From the NCBI GenBank assembly GCA_052043535.1, contig JBQEQW010000012.1:48392-112391 (forward strand): a stretch of 64,000 nt of DNA. Reading direction: 5' to 3'. The translations under genes and the position numbers were made by a program. The notes beneath the pieces are model-generated. The model saw only the letters and a program-made list of their open reading frames with translations, ran no database searches and was not told where the DNA came from. Shown one piece after another: positions 34,482-42,835 of the stretch (the first letter of the stretch is position 1; every line of letters begins with the position of its first letter). This DNA is from Anaplasma sp052043535. GTDB taxonomy: Bacteria > Pseudomonadota > Alphaproteobacteria > Rickettsiales > Anaplasmataceae.

Positions 34482-35570
34482 TCATGCAGAGGACGCGTTG
34501 GCCGCTGTTCCGGCAAGATCCCCATGGGACACTGCGAACAGCAATCCATCTACTCGGTTTCCGTATATCTTGCACCGATTAACATAACTCAGGTGTAATC
34601 CCAACCTTTCCACTTGTTGCTGAACGTATGCTCCGGAATGGTAAAAAAAGTCACCTTCTTTGACGAACCTGTACCTTTGTCCGCCACCCTCGCGTACCAG
34701 CGCAACCAACATGCCACCCTTAGCCAGCGACCCGCATATCATCCGAAGCACTTCGCCCAATCCCCCGAAGTAGTGCAGCACCTCGGTCACCACAATAACA
34801 TCGTACTTTTTCCTGCTGTCCTTCAAGAATTCGAACATGTTCATGCACAGCAGCTCATTGTAGGCCTGACGCCCCTGCACGAAACACTTTCTCGCAATAT
34901 CGAGCATCCTGCGAGATATGTCAACACCAGTAATGTGACGGCCTATGCCCTTCATCTTCAGAAACTGGCCGCATATTCCGGTACCACACCCCAAGTCCAG
35001 GACCTCCAGCTCAGAGAACCTGCTGCCGAGGAAATTCATCACCAAGGACCGTACGTACTCGTGTCCTCTGTAATTTTGCGCTATGAGCCAGTGTTCGACG
35101 AAATACTCGCTTGTATAGTTGAAGTGCTGCCTGATTATATTTTCCGGTATTTCCGAAATACTGTCGGGAGATTCAATTTTTTGTAGGTAATATACAGACT
35201 CCTTGTGTGCTTTATCCAAGGACAACGCCCTTTCAAAACTCTTGACCGCCTTTCCTATGTCCCGCAGCACCAGGTGACACCTACCAATATTGTAATACAC
35301 ATCCGGGAGCTTTGGCCTAACCAGACTGATCAACCAAAATCTTGCCTTGGCATCCTGGACGTTGCCCCTGTAAAAGTGGTACAAGCCAAGATCCATGTTG
35401 GTGGCAAGCAGGCACTTGGACTTGTCTCTTATCGATGATACGCCCTCCCCGATGGACACGCGGCCGTTCCGAATGAGCTCGACTACCTCTCCCGCACCTG
35501 GGAGCGAACAAAAAACCTTCGAACACAACGACCTGACCCCGCCTTGGAAGAAAGAAAGAATTCTCTTCAT
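34482..35570 (-). CDS. TPR-containing SAM-dependent methyltransferase
   Basis: A 362-residue protein with two parts. The N-terminal region (about residues 50-130) contains TPR-like helices (LGLYHFYRGNVQDAKARFW, PDVYYNIGRCHLVLRDIGKAVKSFERALSL). The C-terminal region is a class I methyltransferase, with motif I VLDLGCGTGICGQFL near 192, motif II TGVDISRRMLDIAR near 215 and a motif IV-like VIVVTEVLHYFGG near 255. Its substrate is unknown; possible targets include proteins or small molecules. It stands alone on the minus strand, with a gap of about 140 bp to tRNA-Leu. Confidence 0.82.
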   Translation of the reverse strand: MKRILSFFQGGVRSLCSKVFCSLPGAGEVVELIRNGRVSIGEGVSSIRDKSKCLLATNMDLGLYHFYRGNVQDAKARFWLISLVRPKLPDVYYNIGRCHLVLRDIGKAVKSFERALSLDKAHKESVYYLQKIESPDSISEIPENIIRQHFNYTSEYFVEHWLIAQNYRGHEYVRSLVMNFLGSRFSELEVLDLGCGTGICGQFLKMKGIGRHITGVDISRRMLDIARKCFVQGRQAYNELLCMNMFEFLKDSRKKYDVIVVTEVLHYFGGLGEVLRMICGSLAKGGMLVALVREGGGQRYRFVKEGDFFYHSGAYVQQQVERLGLHLSYVNRCKIYGNRVDGLLFAVSHGDLAGTAANASSA

Positions 35571-36139
35571 ACTTCACCCGATAGGTAAGACAAAACTCCA
35601 CACAAGACTGTGAGCGCTACTGGTAAGTTCTAAGACAAAATTGCATTTTTGCAAAGCCCTCTTTGATAAGGGAAAGAGCACGCAACCCTCAACGACCAGG
35701 GCGTGCCACCAACTTTGCGCCTACAAACAGCCTCCTCTGCGACCACAGCTGGCACCGATTGAGGTCCACGAGCTCTAGTCGGCTCTCCAACTAAGACCTG
35801 CCCGGCATCTGTGGCCAGTTCACGGCGCCTCACGTGACCTTCGCGCCAGAGACTCCAAGGCAACGCAGCCACTAGCAAATCCCCACTATGCCGGGAACCT
35901 AAGTGCGCGCCGTACGTGCGACACCGTCCGACGCTGTACGCCTTGTAAGCAATGACATCCCAAATAACCTCTCTACCCATAACATGCACGCCGCAAACAT
36001 AATCTAACATGCTGCCGAAAACGCACCAAGGCCAAAGCAGCGCTAGCTGGAGCTACACTTCCCATAGGCGGAAGCATTTGCATAACACAAAACTTTGAAC
36101 CACACGCCAGAATTATACGTCCACACGCAGCGCCTGTAA
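35571..36139. other. Intergenic region between the TPR-methyltransferase and dapF genes
   Basis: A 569-bp gap between two leftward genes. A 126-codon minus-strand frame (35630-36010) lacks a ribosome-binding site, and its sequence is Arg/Gly/Val-biased without family resemblance, so it is not called. No tRNA, tmRNA, RNase P or 4.5S signature was recognised. It may carry the promoter of the methyltransferase gene. Confidence 0.5.
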
Positions 36140-36961
36140 TTAGAAAACTTCACAGGCTACACCGAAGGCGCCCCGAAAGGATTCTGCAGCCTGTCCACTG
36201 ATTACCGTATCACCGCTTGCTTGCCATTCCGTAAACAGAGCTCCTCCGGGCATACTTACAGTGCAATATCTGTTTGTGATGCCCAGCCTAACCCCGGCTA
36301 CGAGTGTAGCACAAGTGCCACTACCGCAGGAATGCGTCTCTCCCACACCCCTTTCCCATACTCTCAGGAGAATGTTGTCTCTCGAGACGGCCTGTCCTAC
36401 ACACACATTAGTCCTCTGTGGGAACAAGGGATGGTTTTCCACCACTGGGCCCCATGCTCCCAGATTGCAGTCTGCCACTGATTCAACGAAAAACACGACA
36501 TGCGGGTTGCCCATACTGACCCCCACAGGCGAAGGTAGCGTCCCGATCGAAAGCGGGATGGATAAGGTGTCGCATTGTATAGCAACTGGTATATCCTGCC
36601 AGGCGAACCTCGGCTTGCCCATATTGACCCGCACGCCCCCGGTCTCTGTTTTTTCTGCAATAATGACGCGTCCTCCCACCTCTATGGATGCTGCATTACT
36701 TCCCGACTCTTCCATCAGCAGCTGACCCACGCATATCGCCGCATTCCCGCACATTCCTGCCTGGCTGCCGTCGGCATTGTGTATAATCATGGTGCAGTCC
36801 GCGTCAGTAGAACGTCTTATAGTAACCACCTGATCGCAGCCGACCCCGGTTCTCCTTTGCGCTATCTTCCCGTAGTCAACGTTCGGGGCGGCACCACTGA
36901 TGTTTCTGCGGTCTATGATGACGAAGTCGTTTGCATTGTTGTGCATTTTGACGAAGTTCAT
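36140..36961 (-). CDS. dapF: Diaminopimelate epimerase
   Basis: DapF converts LL- to meso-diaminopimelate for peptidoglycan and lysine. The 273-residue protein starts at MNFVKMHNNANDFVIID, has the first catalytic cysteine in QAGMCGNAAIC near residue 75 and the second in HSCGSGTCATLV near 215, and the GNPHVVFFV strand. The open frame runs 21 codons upstream, but the ATG at 36961 matches the family N-terminus and clears the gene before it. That upstream orphan gene ends 37 bp away on the same strand. Confidence 0.96.
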   Translation of the reverse strand: MNFVKMHNNANDFVIIDRRNISGAAPNVDYGKIAQRRTGVGCDQVVTIRRSTDADCTMIIHNADGSQAGMCGNAAICVGQLLMEESGSNAASIEVGGRVIIAEKTETGGVRVNMGKPRFAWQDIPVAIQCDTLSIPLSIGTLPSPVGVSMGNPHVVFFVESVADCNLGAWGPVVENHPLFPQRTNVCVGQAVSRDNILLRVWERGVGETHSCGSGTCATLVAGVRLGITNRYCTVSMPGGALFTEWQASGDTVISGQAAESFRGAFGVACEVF

Positions 36962-36998
36962 GGCCCGGGTGAAAGATGGGAAACGCGGATGTGCGATT

Positions 36999-37709
36999 CT
37001 ACCTAGAGGGTGGTAGCATTGCAAGTGAATCTATGGGCACCAGATCTACCATGGCCTCTTGGATCAAGGTGCTGATTTGTGGCGCGTTAGCGTGCGTTGC
37101 CGGCAAGTCTTGGTCCTCCTCTTCACCTTCCATGCGGTCTCTTGCAAGGCCGCACGTAGGCTGGTGCACATCTTGCTCTGCAGGTCTGAAGGTTGCGTTC
37201 TCCTGTACTGGTGACTCGGCAGACCTTGAGCACAGCTGCTCAGTTTCTAGGAGGTACACTATCTTGGGTTCCTCACCCACTATCAAGCAGGCTGCCTGCT
37301 CGTGTATAGGCATTACGAGGCCCATGCTGCAGTGATTTGGGACCGGAGCAACGTTGTTGCAGCTTGTTGGCGGAATCCTCTCCCTTGGAGAAGGCTCCTG
37401 TGGGATGGTTGGGCCATCACATGTGAGCGTGTTGCCGGGTGCAGGCAAGTCCCGGCCGATACCGGCGGCGTCACTTACGGCTTGAAGTCCGGAGCGCGTG
37501 ACATGGGGCAGGAGCATATCAGTTTCCTGTACGGCTACTGGCTCATGCGAGCGGGCTGGTCTACTGCCATGCTGCGGCCCCCCACATTCAGGTCCCGAGC
37601 ACACCTCGCCCGTGACCCCCTCCAATATGCACAGAACCATTGCCGCCACACAGAGAGCAAAAGGCATTTCCGGTGACTGTTGTAAAAACTGCACGACAGT
37701 AGAGTACAC
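36999..37709 (-). CDS. Orphan protein with N-terminal hydrophobic (signal-like) segment
   Basis: I do not recognise a family. The 236-residue frame starts with GTG at 37709; an ATG at 37667 (residue 15) is an equally good start and would give a compact signal-peptide-like N-terminus MPFALCVAAMVLCILEG. The rest is polar, Pro- and Cys-rich (about 13 Cys), with many Glu/Asp/Gln and no second membrane segment. It could be exported to the periplasm or surface or be a type IV substrate; nothing more can be said. It precedes dapF in the same direction. Confidence 0.6.
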   Translation of the reverse strand: MYSTVVQFLQQSPEMPFALCVAAMVLCILEGVTGEVCSGPECGGPQHGSRPARSHEPVAVQETDMLLPHVTRSGLQAVSDAAGIGRDLPAPGNTLTCDGPTIPQEPSPRERIPPTSCNNVAPVPNHCSMGLVMPIHEQAACLIVGEEPKIVYLLETEQLCSRSAESPVQENATFRPAEQDVHQPTCGLARDRMEGEEEDQDLPATHANAPQISTLIQEAMVDLVPIDSLAMLPPSR

Positions 37710-37866
37710 TCGTGCTCCTGGATCATGAGATTTGCGGGCAGGTTGATAAGAAAACTTATGCCTTCCATGAATTTTTTAAGTATTAACGCCAGCGCAAGCC
37801 GGCTCCGCTATAAGGAACATCAGATACTTGTTGGTAATCAGCCCGACGTAGGGCCAGGACAGGTAC

Positions 37867-38295
37867 TTAGATGCTGAAAGAGCTTTTCAGAAGCCTAGAT
37901 GCCTCCTCGAACTCTTTCGCGAAGCTTTCCTTGATACTACCTGGCAGGACTATCCCGAGACTGCTCTCGAAGTGCTTGGAGAGATCTTGCAGACGGGAAG
38001 CGTAACTCTTCTTTTTACTAGCGAACTTACTGAAGGACACGCCGTCCAACACTTCTATGTTTACGGCCTTGTTAAGCAGTATGCAGTCTACTGAGAGATT
38101 AAGCCGTAGTAGGACGCTCCTCACAGGCTCTGCGCCGAAAGAGAGCGCGCCATCCACACTGTACGCTTTGATGGTATACAGGCAGGACACCTGGGACAAA
38201 CTACCATTGCTGTGTTTTTGGTGCTTCACTACCTCCCACTGCACCTTAAGTGAATTGGAATTCCCATGGGCACCCGTAGGTACATACTGCTGCAT
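37867..38295 (-). CDS. Uncharacterised small soluble protein
   Basis: A 142-residue protein of unknown family, with an ATG start and balanced coding composition. The N-terminal two-thirds looks like beta strands (SLKVQWEVVKHQKHS, VSCLYTIKAYSVDG, VRSVLLRLNLSVDCILLN), and the last 50 residues are Lys/Ser/Glu-rich and helical. There is no signal peptide or membrane segment. It lies about 160 bp upstream of the orphan exported protein on the same strand. Confidence 0.6.
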   Translation of the reverse strand: MQQYVPTGAHGNSNSLKVQWEVVKHQKHSNGSLSQVSCLYTIKAYSVDGALSFGAEPVRSVLLRLNLSVDCILLNKAVNIEVLDGVSFSKFASKKKSYASRLQDLSKHFESSLGIVLPGSIKESFAKEFEEASRLLKSSFSI

Positions 38296-38794
38296 ACAAC
38301 TCTACCCGTAAAATTGACTCGCTATCCGGTCGAGCATACACCTTCCATAGTTAAATAATGCATAATATTGGGATGACAGTGCCGAAGGCCTAATAGTAGA
38401 TATCAACTTGTATGGCTGATTTGTCCAGGTAGATGTAAGCCATGAGCATTGCTTATACACGTTACACAGATCTCTCATAATATTACCAGATAACCCATAA
38501 CTTTGTACTGACTTATGAGACCATGTCTATGATACATCGTACACAGTCCTGTGAGGACGGTTCCTAACATAGGGAAACGTTACAGATAGTGGGGCAAGTG
38601 GCCAACGCTGATGGATTTAGTGTTTTGAGATGCTGCAGTTGGTTACGGGGGACGCGATCGAACTTCCACGTATGTTGAGTAAGGCTGTGTGCCCTGGGAA
38701 TGCACAATTAGGGCTTGTCTTGCCAACTGTGCATGTTACACTGCGGCAAAGTGGCACCCCACACCGCTGCGTTGTAGGGTGCTTTTATAGCCGG
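38296..38794. other. AT-rich intergenic region upstream of pgk
   Basis: A 499-bp divergent region between the small soluble gene (left) and pgk (right). It is more AT-rich than the surroundings and contains short hairpins, such as GTCCT-GTG-AGGAC near 38547-38559 and the pair TCTCATA/TATGAGA about 40 bp apart near 38474-38522. It probably holds promoters for both sides; no RNA gene was identified. An upstream extension of the pgk frame from 38630 is not convincing as coding. Confidence 0.5.
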
Positions 38795-39961
38795 ATGTCG
38801 CTGATGGAAAATGTTATAAGACTGCCCAAGATGCGGGGCTCTAGCGTCCGGGGGCGTAGAGTTTTGTTGAGGGTCGATTTCAACGTTCCAATGGAACACG
38901 GAAAAGCACAGGATGAAACTAGGATAGAGAGAACCGCGCCCACCGTGCGCCACCTAGTCCAGTCTGGGGCCAAGGTTATCATGATTTCCCATCTTGGTCG
39001 CCCGGATGGTAGGGACATGAACTTCTCCTTTGCGCTGCTAGTGGACACTGTAAGTGAGGTGCTGGGAGTTCCTGTGGCGTTTGTTGGGGGTTGCGTGGGA
39101 GATGCCGTGCATGCGGCAATAGGTGCATTACCTTGGGGGTCAGCCATTCTGTTGGAGAATCTTAGGTTTTACGAGGGTGAGAAGAAAAACGATCCAACGT
39201 TTGCGCAGCAACTGGCCACTCTGGGTGATTTATACATCAATGATGCCTTTGCCTGTTCGCACAGGAAGCATGCCTCGATTGACGCTGTGACGAGATTTCT
39301 GCCCGCGTTTGCAGGCCTAAACTTGCAGGACGAACTACGCCACCTGGGGGGTGTGGTGAGCGAGCATCCAGTTGCTGCCGTGATTGGGGGTGCTAAAACA
39401 TCTTCGAAGGTGCCGATGCTATGCAATCTTGCCAGGAAAGTCGATTTTCTAATATTGGGTGGTGGCTTATCGAACAGCTTCCTGCACGCCGGGGGGTACA
39501 AGGTTGGTAACTCGATGTACGAGTCCTGTGCTGACCACGTGCGCACCGTGCTGGAGTCCGCGAGCGCAAGTGGTTGTAATGTGGTATTGCCTGTAGATCA
39601 CGTCGTAGCGCAAAGCATGGATGGTAACGCTAGCGTGAAAGCGAACACCGAGGTGGGTGAACAAGATTGTATTTTCGATATAGGCAGCCAAACTTCGGTA
39701 CGGGTGGTGGAAGCTTTGGAGAAATGCAAGACCATATTCTGGAATGGCCCCATGGGGGTATTCGAGCGCGAAGCCTTCACTGGTGGGACGTTCGGCCTTG
39801 TGCGCGAACTAGTACGTCTCACAAGAGAAAAGAGTGTCAAAACCGTAGTAGGAGGGGGCGACAGCATATTTGCTATTAAATCTTGTGGATATTCTGAGCG
39901 GGACTTCTCGTACATTTCTACCGGTGGAGGAGCACTGCTGCAGTTTCTCAGCATGGCATAG
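38795..39961 (+). CDS. pgk: Phosphoglycerate kinase
   Basis: Pgk interconverts 1,3-bisphosphoglycerate and 3-phosphoglycerate with ADP/ATP. The 388-residue protein has RRVLLRVDFNVPMEHG near residue 25, MISHLGRPDG near 65, LLENLRFYEGEKKND near 118, the hinge and WNGPMGVFE near 320, and GGGDSIFAI near 350. The frame is open 55 codons further upstream, but the ATG at 38795 (or 38804) fits the family length. It partners gap at 5.3 kb in the lower part of glycolysis/gluconeogenesis. xseA converges from the right. Confidence 0.96.
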   Translation: MSLMENVIRLPKMRGSSVRGRRVLLRVDFNVPMEHGKAQDETRIERTAPTVRHLVQSGAKVIMISHLGRPDGRDMNFSFALLVDTVSEVLGVPVAFVGGCVGDAVHAAIGALPWGSAILLENLRFYEGEKKNDPTFAQQLATLGDLYINDAFACSHRKHASIDAVTRFLPAFAGLNLQDELRHLGGVVSEHPVAAVIGGAKTSSKVPMLCNLARKVDFLILGGGLSNSFLHAGGYKVGNSMYESCADHVRTVLESASASGCNVVLPVDHVVAQSMDGNASVKANTEVGEQDCIFDIGSQTSVRVVEALEKCKTIFWNGPMGVFEREAFTGGTFGLVRELVRLTREKSVKTVVGGGDSIFAIKSCGYSERDFSYISTGGGALLQFLSMA

Positions 39962-39976
39962 CCTCAGTTGTATGTC

Positions 39977-41143
39977 CTATGCCAGGACCACGGCTTTGCG
40001 CTTTCCATCCTTCCACTCCACGGTTATGATGTCATTGGGGGAGATGGTATTCACGGAGCTGAGGTGCTTTCCTTCGCTGTCGTAGGCTATTGTGTAGCCT
40101 ACGGACAGGATGTGTCCCTTGTCGTAACAGCTGATCCTCCCCATCAGGATGTCCAGATGTTGCTGCTTCTTAAGTAGTATGACTTGCAGCAATACCCCGA
40201 TTCTTGCCTGATATGCCAGTACCCTCTGGCCCACTTCACCTATTCTGTGCCTTGTCTCATTTAGCACCCCATGAAGCCCGAGCAGATGATGTGCTTTTGC
40301 TTTAAGCAGCCCCTCCAGGGAGGTTCTTATCTTTGTCAGCTTCAAGGAGATACTTTCTGCGAGCTGTTGCTTTTCAGGCAGTACTGTCTCGACAGAAGCA
40401 GTTGGAGTAGAGGCCCGCACGTCTGCTGCGTAGTCTATTATAGTGAAATCTGTTTCGTGTCCCACGGCGGAAACGACAGGTATCTCGGATGCTGCAGTTG
40501 TTCTGGCAAGCTCCTCGTCGTTAAATGGCCACAAGTCCTCGATACTACCACCGCCTCTAGCCACGATTATAACATCAGGCGGCTCTGGCAGGCTGTTGAA
40601 CCCCAAAATTGCTTCGATGATCATTGCGCTGGCCTGCGATCCCTGCACCTGGACCGGCCACACCACAACATGAGTCGGGAATCTATGCTTGACCCGGTCT
40701 ATTATGTCTCGAATCACTGCGCCGGTTGGGGATGTGATGACTCCTATTTTCATTGGCAAGAGCGGCAACGGCTTCTTACGAGCTGGGTCGAATAACCCCT
40801 CCTGCGCGAGTTTCTTCTTGCGCTCCTCGAGCATGGCTGCAAGCTTGCCCTGACCTGCGAGCACCATTTCTTCTATTATGAGTTGATACCTTGACTGATA
40901 AGTGCTAAGGTGCCCGGTGCATACGACCTCTAACCCATTCTCAAACTGGGCTTTCACTCTTGTGCCATTCCAGCACACAGCGCTGATTACGGAGTTGGCG
41001 TCTTTGAGTGACAAGTACACGTGCCCCGAACTCGGCTTTGACAGTCCGCTGATCTCGCCTCGTATCCTAACGCAGTAGAACGTGTCATGCACCATTCTCT
41101 GCACTATATCCGTGATCTCAGCTACCGTGAACTCCGGGACCAT
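39977..41143 (-). CDS. xseA: Exodeoxyribonuclease VII large subunit
   Basis: XseA, with XseB, forms the single-strand-specific exonuclease VII. The 388-residue protein begins with an OB-fold (FTVAEITDIVQRMVHDTF...VRIRGEISGLSKPSSGHVYLSLKD), then the catalytic region with PLLPMKIGVITSPTGAVIRDI near 130, VARGGGSIEDLWPFNDEELAR near 205 and SAVGHETDFTIIDYAADVRASTPT near 235, and a helical C-terminal part. The frame extends nine codons upstream into the neighbouring gene; the ATG at 41143 sits right at that gene's stop, so the two are coupled. Confidence 0.95.
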   Translation of the reverse strand: MVPEFTVAEITDIVQRMVHDTFYCVRIRGEISGLSKPSSGHVYLSLKDANSVISAVCWNGTRVKAQFENGLEVVCTGHLSTYQSRYQLIIEEMVLAGQGKLAAMLEERKKKLAQEGLFDPARKKPLPLLPMKIGVITSPTGAVIRDIIDRVKHRFPTHVVVWPVQVQGSQASAMIIEAILGFNSLPEPPDVIIVARGGGSIEDLWPFNDEELARTTAASEIPVVSAVGHETDFTIIDYAADVRASTPTASVETVLPEKQQLAESISLKLTKIRTSLEGLLKAKAHHLLGLHGVLNETRHRIGEVGQRVLAYQARIGVLLQVILLKKQQHLDILMGRISCYDKGHILSVGYTIAYDSEGKHLSSVNTISPNDIITVEWKDGKRKAVVLA

Positions 41144-41144
41144 C

Positions 41145-41771
41145 TCAGTAGAACAGAACCTCAAAGGCATTACCTGCCTTTACTTTCACGGTCGACACTT
41201 CGCGCGGCACGCCAGCGACGGTCTTTTCAAACTGCACTTTGCCCTGACTTGGGATAAGCTGATATTTGTCTACCTCCACCTTCTGGGACAACACGCTATT
41301 AGCGTTTTTATCGTAGAAAACTAAGTACACTCCCGGAAAGAAACGCTCGTCGACTGCCCTGTTCTCTATTACCCCACTGACCCTTACGACCATTCCCCGA
41401 GCATCAGCACCCACGACCCTGACGTTGGACTCCACCAACTTAACGTTCGAGGTGTCGTAAATCTCGGTTAGGCGGTAAATCTTCCTAAACCTGTAGGGAA
41501 CCTTTTTCTGGAATGTAGCAGAGAAGAAAAACAGCAAAGGTATCATCATCAAGATCAGGACTGCATCTCTCCACGTGAATTTCAAGCGATCTTTGTTCTT
41601 GGAGGCACTCTGCTTGACCTCTCGTTTGTTTTTCCTCGAAGCTTGGCTTCCTTCTAATGAAAAAAGCCAAACATGCCCGCAGTTTGTGCACTTGACTCTT
41701 TTTCCTTCAGCAGGGACCTTGTCCCCGGCAACGCGGTACGTTGCATGGCAATTTCTACACTCTATCTTCAT
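41145..41771 (-). CDS. Zinc-ribbon (MJ0042-type) single-pass membrane protein
   Basis: A 208-residue protein starting MKIECRNCHATYRV. The N-terminal zinc ribbon has two CxxC pairs (CRNC and CTNC, about residues 5-33), as in the MJ0042 domain of alphaproteobacterial proteins. A basic Lys-rich stretch follows, then one transmembrane helix (DAVLILMMIPLLFFFSATF, about 75-94) and a periplasmic DUF3426-like domain with VRVSGVIENRAVDERFFPGVYLVFYD. Function is unknown. The frame extends 12 codons further up, but the ATG at 41771 precedes the conserved cysteines. xseA follows directly. Confidence 0.85.
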   Translation of the reverse strand: MKIECRNCHATYRVAGDKVPAEGKRVKCTNCGHVWLFSLEGSQASRKNKREVKQSASKNKDRLKFTWRDAVLILMMIPLLFFFSATFQKKVPYRFRKIYRLTEIYDTSNVKLVESNVRVVGADARGMVVRVSGVIENRAVDERFFPGVYLVFYDKNANSVLSQKVEVDKYQLIPSQGKVQFEKTVAGVPREVSTVKVKAGNAFEVLFY

Positions 41772-42010
41772 GGCGCTAGTGCCGGTAACGCAGAACAGTA
41801 GGTGCACTATAGCATATTAGTCCATGGCGTGTCTATGTTCTATACAAACGTTATCACCGAACAGGAGGTGATTTCTAGGTAAGCGATAAAAAGGGCCCAG
41901 CATGGGTTAAAATTGAAATAGCAAAGTGCCCTGTGGTGCACGCACATGGAAATTGTACGGAAAATAAATATGTGCTAGCTTGCGCACATTGATTACCGCA
42001 CGCAAGGGCC

Positions 42011-42835
42011 ATGGATTGCATCACCGACATAGGGGTTCTGCGCAGGATTTTCGAAGGGGATTTCCGGGTTGAGGAGAAACTACGCCTCGCAAGTGAGTCC
42101 GTGATGGAACTTCTGGACTCTGGTGAGGTGAAAATCTGCGAGAAGACGCCGCAGGGTAATTGGGTGGTCCACCATTGGCTACAGAAAGCGATACTGGAAT
42201 TTTTCCGCACCCACGGTATGCAGTTTATGGGCAGTCCATCACTGGATTGGCTGTGCTGGTGTGATAAAATCCCGGCGAAATTTGCTAAATGGAACCGGGA
42301 CAGTTTCACTGCGCGAAAAATAAGGGTTGTCCCCGGTGCGTTCGTACGCAAGTCCGCATACATTGGTGAAAGGGTGGTGCTGATGCCCAGTTTTGTTAAT
42401 GTGGGTGCGCACATAGGTGCGGGAACCATGATTGACACATGGGCCTCAGTTGGTAGTTGTGCACAGGTAGGCGAGAATTGCCACATATCGGGTGGTGTGG
42501 GAATAGGTGGAGTGTTGGAGCCCATGGGGAGTAAACCGGTGATCATTGAGGACGGATGCTTTATCGGTGCAAGGAGCGAAATAGTGGACGGTGTGGTCAT
42601 AGGCGAGCAGTCTGTGCTTGCCATGGGCACGTACATTGGTGCTTCTACGAAAATTGTGGATCGGGAGACCGGTAATGTTACTTTCGGCAGCGTGCCTCCG
42701 TACTCCGTAGTGGTGCCTGGCAGCAGCCCCACCAGAGGTGGGGTTTCTTTGTATTGTGTCGTCATAGCGAAGAAGATCGATAGCCATACCAGAAGAAAAG
42801 TTGCGATCAATGAGATCTTGAGGGGAGTGTCATAG
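42011..42835 (+). CDS. dapD: 2,3,4,5-tetrahydropyridine-2,6-dicarboxylate N-succinyltransferase
   Basis: DapD succinylates tetrahydrodipicolinate in the succinylase branch of the DAP pathway. The 274-residue protein has the N-terminal helical domain and the left-handed beta-helix of hexapeptide repeats (VVLMPSFVNVGAHIGAGTMID, GVGIGGVLEP, IEDGCFIGARSEIV), and an ending with GGVSLYCVVIAKK. The product of this reaction is the substrate line leading to DapE at 51.8 kb. mnmE begins at the next base after its stop. Confidence 0.96.
   Translation: MDCITDIGVLRRIFEGDFRVEEKLRLASESVMELLDSGEVKICEKTPQGNWVVHHWLQKAILEFFRTHGMQFMGSPSLDWLCWCDKIPAKFAKWNRDSFTARKIRVVPGAFVRKSAYIGERVVLMPSFVNVGAHIGAGTMIDTWASVGSCAQVGENCHISGGVGIGGVLEPMGSKPVIIEDGCFIGARSEIVDGVVIGEQSVLAMGTYIGASTKIVDRETGNVTFGSVPPYSVVVPGSSPTRGGVSLYCVVIAKKIDSHTRRKVAINEILRGVS

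Noticed and set aside
35630..36010. 126-codon minus-strand frame between the methyltransferase gene and dapF
   Set aside because: No ribosome-binding site, Arg/Val-biased composition and no recognisable domain.
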